A DNA stretch of 64,000 nucleotides from Sphingomonas aurantiaca (GTDB lineage Bacteria > Pseudomonadota > Alphaproteobacteria > Sphingomonadales > Sphingomonadaceae). The stretch spans positions 513,098 through 577,097 of the forward strand of contig NZ_QAOG01000003.1 of the NCBI RefSeq assembly GCF_003050705.1, written 5' to 3'. Shown here in pieces: positions 62,871 to 64,000 of this stretch (positions within the stretch are counted from its first letter, which is position 1; each line of letters begins with the position of its first letter). Below the pieces are notes generated by a model that searched no databases, was not told the origin of the DNA, and worked only from the letters and a program-made list of their open reading frames with translations. Position numbers and translations under genes: made by a program.

Positions 62871-62894
62871 GGCGCGTCCGTGTACGGGCGCGCC
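62871..62894 (+). terminator. Hairpin downstream of fabZ
   Basis: GGCGCGTCCG and CGGGCGCGCC pair over ten positions with one G-T wobble around TGTA. Only TTCC follows, so it is a weak candidate terminator for the long pyrH-fabZ run, 34 bases past the fabZ stop. Confidence 0.45.
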
Positions 62895-62940
62895 TTCCAT
62901 TTCAGGCTGGTCGGAACCAGCCACATACCGGAGACGTCGC

Positions 62941-63171
62941 ATGAAGGCCGATACACACCCTGATTATCACATGATCACCGTCCAGATGACCGATGGCAGC
63001 AAGTATCAGACTCGCACCACCTGGGGTAAGGAAGGCGATGTCATGACGCTTGAGATCGATCCGCTCGCGCATCCGGCATGGACCGGCGGCCGTGGCACGA
63101 TGCTCGATACGGGCGGCCAGGTCGCGCGCTTCAACAAGCGTTTCGGTGGCGGTCTCACGCTCCGCAAGTAA
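62941..63171 (+). CDS. rpmE: 50S ribosomal protein L31
   Basis: A 76-aa ribosomal protein beginning [20 protein letters not shown], with HPAWTG and the C-terminal [12 protein letters not shown]. It lacks the CxxC zinc pairs of the classical type, as is usual for alphaproteobacterial L31. It is flanked by hairpins on both sides and is probably its own transcription unit. Confidence 0.95.
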   Translation: MKADTHPDYHMITVQMTDGSKYQTRTTWGKEGDVMTLEIDPLAHPAWTGGRGTMLDTGGQVARFNKRFGGGLTLRK

Positions 63172-63177
63172 GGATAA

Positions 63178-63220
63178 ACCCCGGAATGGGTTGGATTAAA
63201 TCGGTTCCGGGGTCGTTTTT
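63178..63220 (+). terminator. Rho-independent terminator of rpmE
   Basis: ACCCCGGAA and TTCCGGGGT form a perfect nine-bp stem around an 18-base loop, and CG then TTTTT follows. It starts six bases after the rpmE stop codon. Confidence 0.85.
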
Positions 63221-63292
63221 AAGATTTAGTTAGGCATCGACGGCTAGACCGTACTGGCAATCCAAACTTGGACTCGCAAGGACGAGGACGCC

Positions 63293-63625
63293 ATGTTCGC
63301 CGCCGACTTCGAACCCGCAGAGCGATCGACCCGCCGCGGTTCGCCACGGGCTCCGATCGCGCTCGACGTCAGCATCGGCAAGACGCACCGCACCTTGTGC
63401 AAGGTCGTCGACATCTCGATCAATGGCGCACGCCTCCAGACCTATTCCGCGCTCAAACGCGGCTCGAACATATGGCTCAATCTCCCGCATATCGGGCAGG
63501 TCGCCGCCACGGTGATGTGGGCGGACGATTTCACTGCAGGCTGCCAGTTCCGCAAGCCACTGCCGCTCGCGGTTTTTGCAACCCTGACCAGCACGGACGA
63601 GAACGCGGACGCAACTGCACGCTAG
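63293..63625 (+). CDS. PilZ domain protein
   Basis: A 110-aa protein with one PilZ-like domain: an arginine-rich start (RSTRRGSPRAPIALDV, possible RxxxR switch) and DISINGARLQ, matching the D/N-x-S-x-x-G motif for cyclic di-GMP binding, followed by strand-like blocks to CQFRKPL. It probably senses cyclic di-GMP; no output domain or motility gene is adjacent. Confidence 0.8.
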   Translation: MFAADFEPAERSTRRGSPRAPIALDVSIGKTHRTLCKVVDISINGARLQTYSALKRGSNIWLNLPHIGQVAATVMWADDFTAGCQFRKPLPLAVFATLTSTDENADATAR

Positions 63626-63802
63626 CGGGATCTCGGTCCTGAACGTCCTGCCCCGTGGCATGGCAAACCCGCTCGAGACGATCGGCTAAAGCGGCGTAGA
63701 AGCCCGTGCGGCGCAAGCATGAGCTGCAGGCCGGATGGAAGGGTAGGGCGGCAGCATTCCGGGCTGAGATTCGAAAAGTGACCTGGAACTGTAAAAAACC
63801 GT

Positions 63803-63831
63803 TTGACGGGTGTGTGGGGTGGCCGTAGAGG
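63803..63831 (+). promoter_or_regulatory. Strong promoter, probably of an rRNA operon
   Basis: TTGACG (-35, 63803-63808) and TAGAGG (-10, 63826-63831) stand 17 bases apart, preceded by an A-run (GTAAAAAACC) that could act as an UP element. The pattern resembles alphaproteobacterial rRNA promoters. No gene starts downstream within the window. Confidence 0.6.
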
Positions 63832-64000
63832 GGTGTCACCGCAGCGGAGTGCCTCACCGGCTTCTGGAGCGGTCGCAAAAAACCAGATGCTCCAAGCTTC
63901 CTGCAAGGGAGGTTATGCGAGTGTCGGTATTTTTGTCGGCTCTTTGACATTGTAGGTTTAGATGAAGGGACATGTGGGCGGCGGCTTGCGGTTTCCGGGC
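63832..64000 (+). other. Probable rRNA operon leader with boxA-like site
   Basis: The 169 bases after the promoter contain no gene. GGCTCTTTGACATTGT at 63938-63953 resembles the boxA antitermination sequence (TGCTCTTTAACA in E. coli), and AAGGGACATGTGGGCGGCGG near the end looks like sequence I associate with sphingomonad rRNA operons. The 16S gene would begin beyond the window. Confidence 0.5.

Noticed and set aside
62941..63171. L31 without zinc-binding cysteines as an anomaly
   Set aside because: Alphaproteobacterial L31 is usually of this zinc-free form.

Overview
The window is GC-rich, densely coded chromosomal DNA of an alphaproteobacterium of the order Sphingomonadales, most likely Sphingomonas. 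The evidence is a serine palmitoyltransferase of the Sphingomonas type beside its acyl carrier protein and a ceramide-reductase-like dehydrogenase, a TonB-dependent receptor cluster, and a bamA/ompH/fabZ locus without lpxD. I see no prophage, transposase, CRISPR array or plasmid function; it reads as core chromosome with small accessory islands.

Layout. 1-5 kb: a large GNAT protein, a membrane fatty-acid desaturase and lptG/lptF. 5-15 kb, mostly minus strand: a CHASE3 hybrid histidine kinase; a run obgE-proB-cerR-like-acp-spt (sphingolipid synthesis); a TetR regulator, a GNAT protein, rplU-rpmA, hspQ and tRNA-Ser(CGA). 15-22 kb: an accessory cluster of exported proteins (SnoaL-like, TonB-dependent receptor, two related secreted proteins), then a CC0125-like protein, a TIGR02594-type peptidase and a small outer-membrane barrel. 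22-32 kb: a sensor kinase and NtrC-like regulator divergent from a MacA/MacB-like export operon (adaptor, ATPase, a 31-residue membrane micro-ORF and two paralogous permeases). 32-36 kb: small envelope proteins, lolC-lolD, GNAT and glutathione peroxidase. 37-42 kb: dnaE and an acyl-CoA ligase. 42-46 kb: pyrimidine-ring catabolism genes in the order rutB-C-D-A. 46-51 kb: a Kef-type antiporter, icd, and psd-pssA (phosphatidylethanolamine synthesis). 51-63 kb: the conserved block rpsB-tsf-pyrH-frr-uppS-cdsA-dxr-rseP-bamA-ompH-fabZ, then rpmE and a PilZ protein. The last 200 bases hold a strong promoter and a boxA-like site, so an rRNA operon probably starts just outside the window.

Much of the window concerns the envelope: sphingolipid synthesis, lipid-bridge permeases (LptFG), lipoprotein release (LolCD), undecaprenyl phosphate, CDP-diacylglycerol and phospholipid synthesis, and outer-membrane protein assembly. 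The missing lpxD, together with spt, fits the known replacement of lipopolysaccharide by glycosphingolipid in sphingomonads.

The most striking non-gene structure is a set of at least six families of imperfect palindromic repeats of about 50-145 bp in the gaps between genes. One copy lies in frame inside dnaE and adds 19 residues to the replicative polymerase; another forms nearly all of the obgE-proB gap and appears to supply the proB ribosome binding site. Coordinates and starts were read by eye; family assignments rest on recognised motifs, not on database searches.
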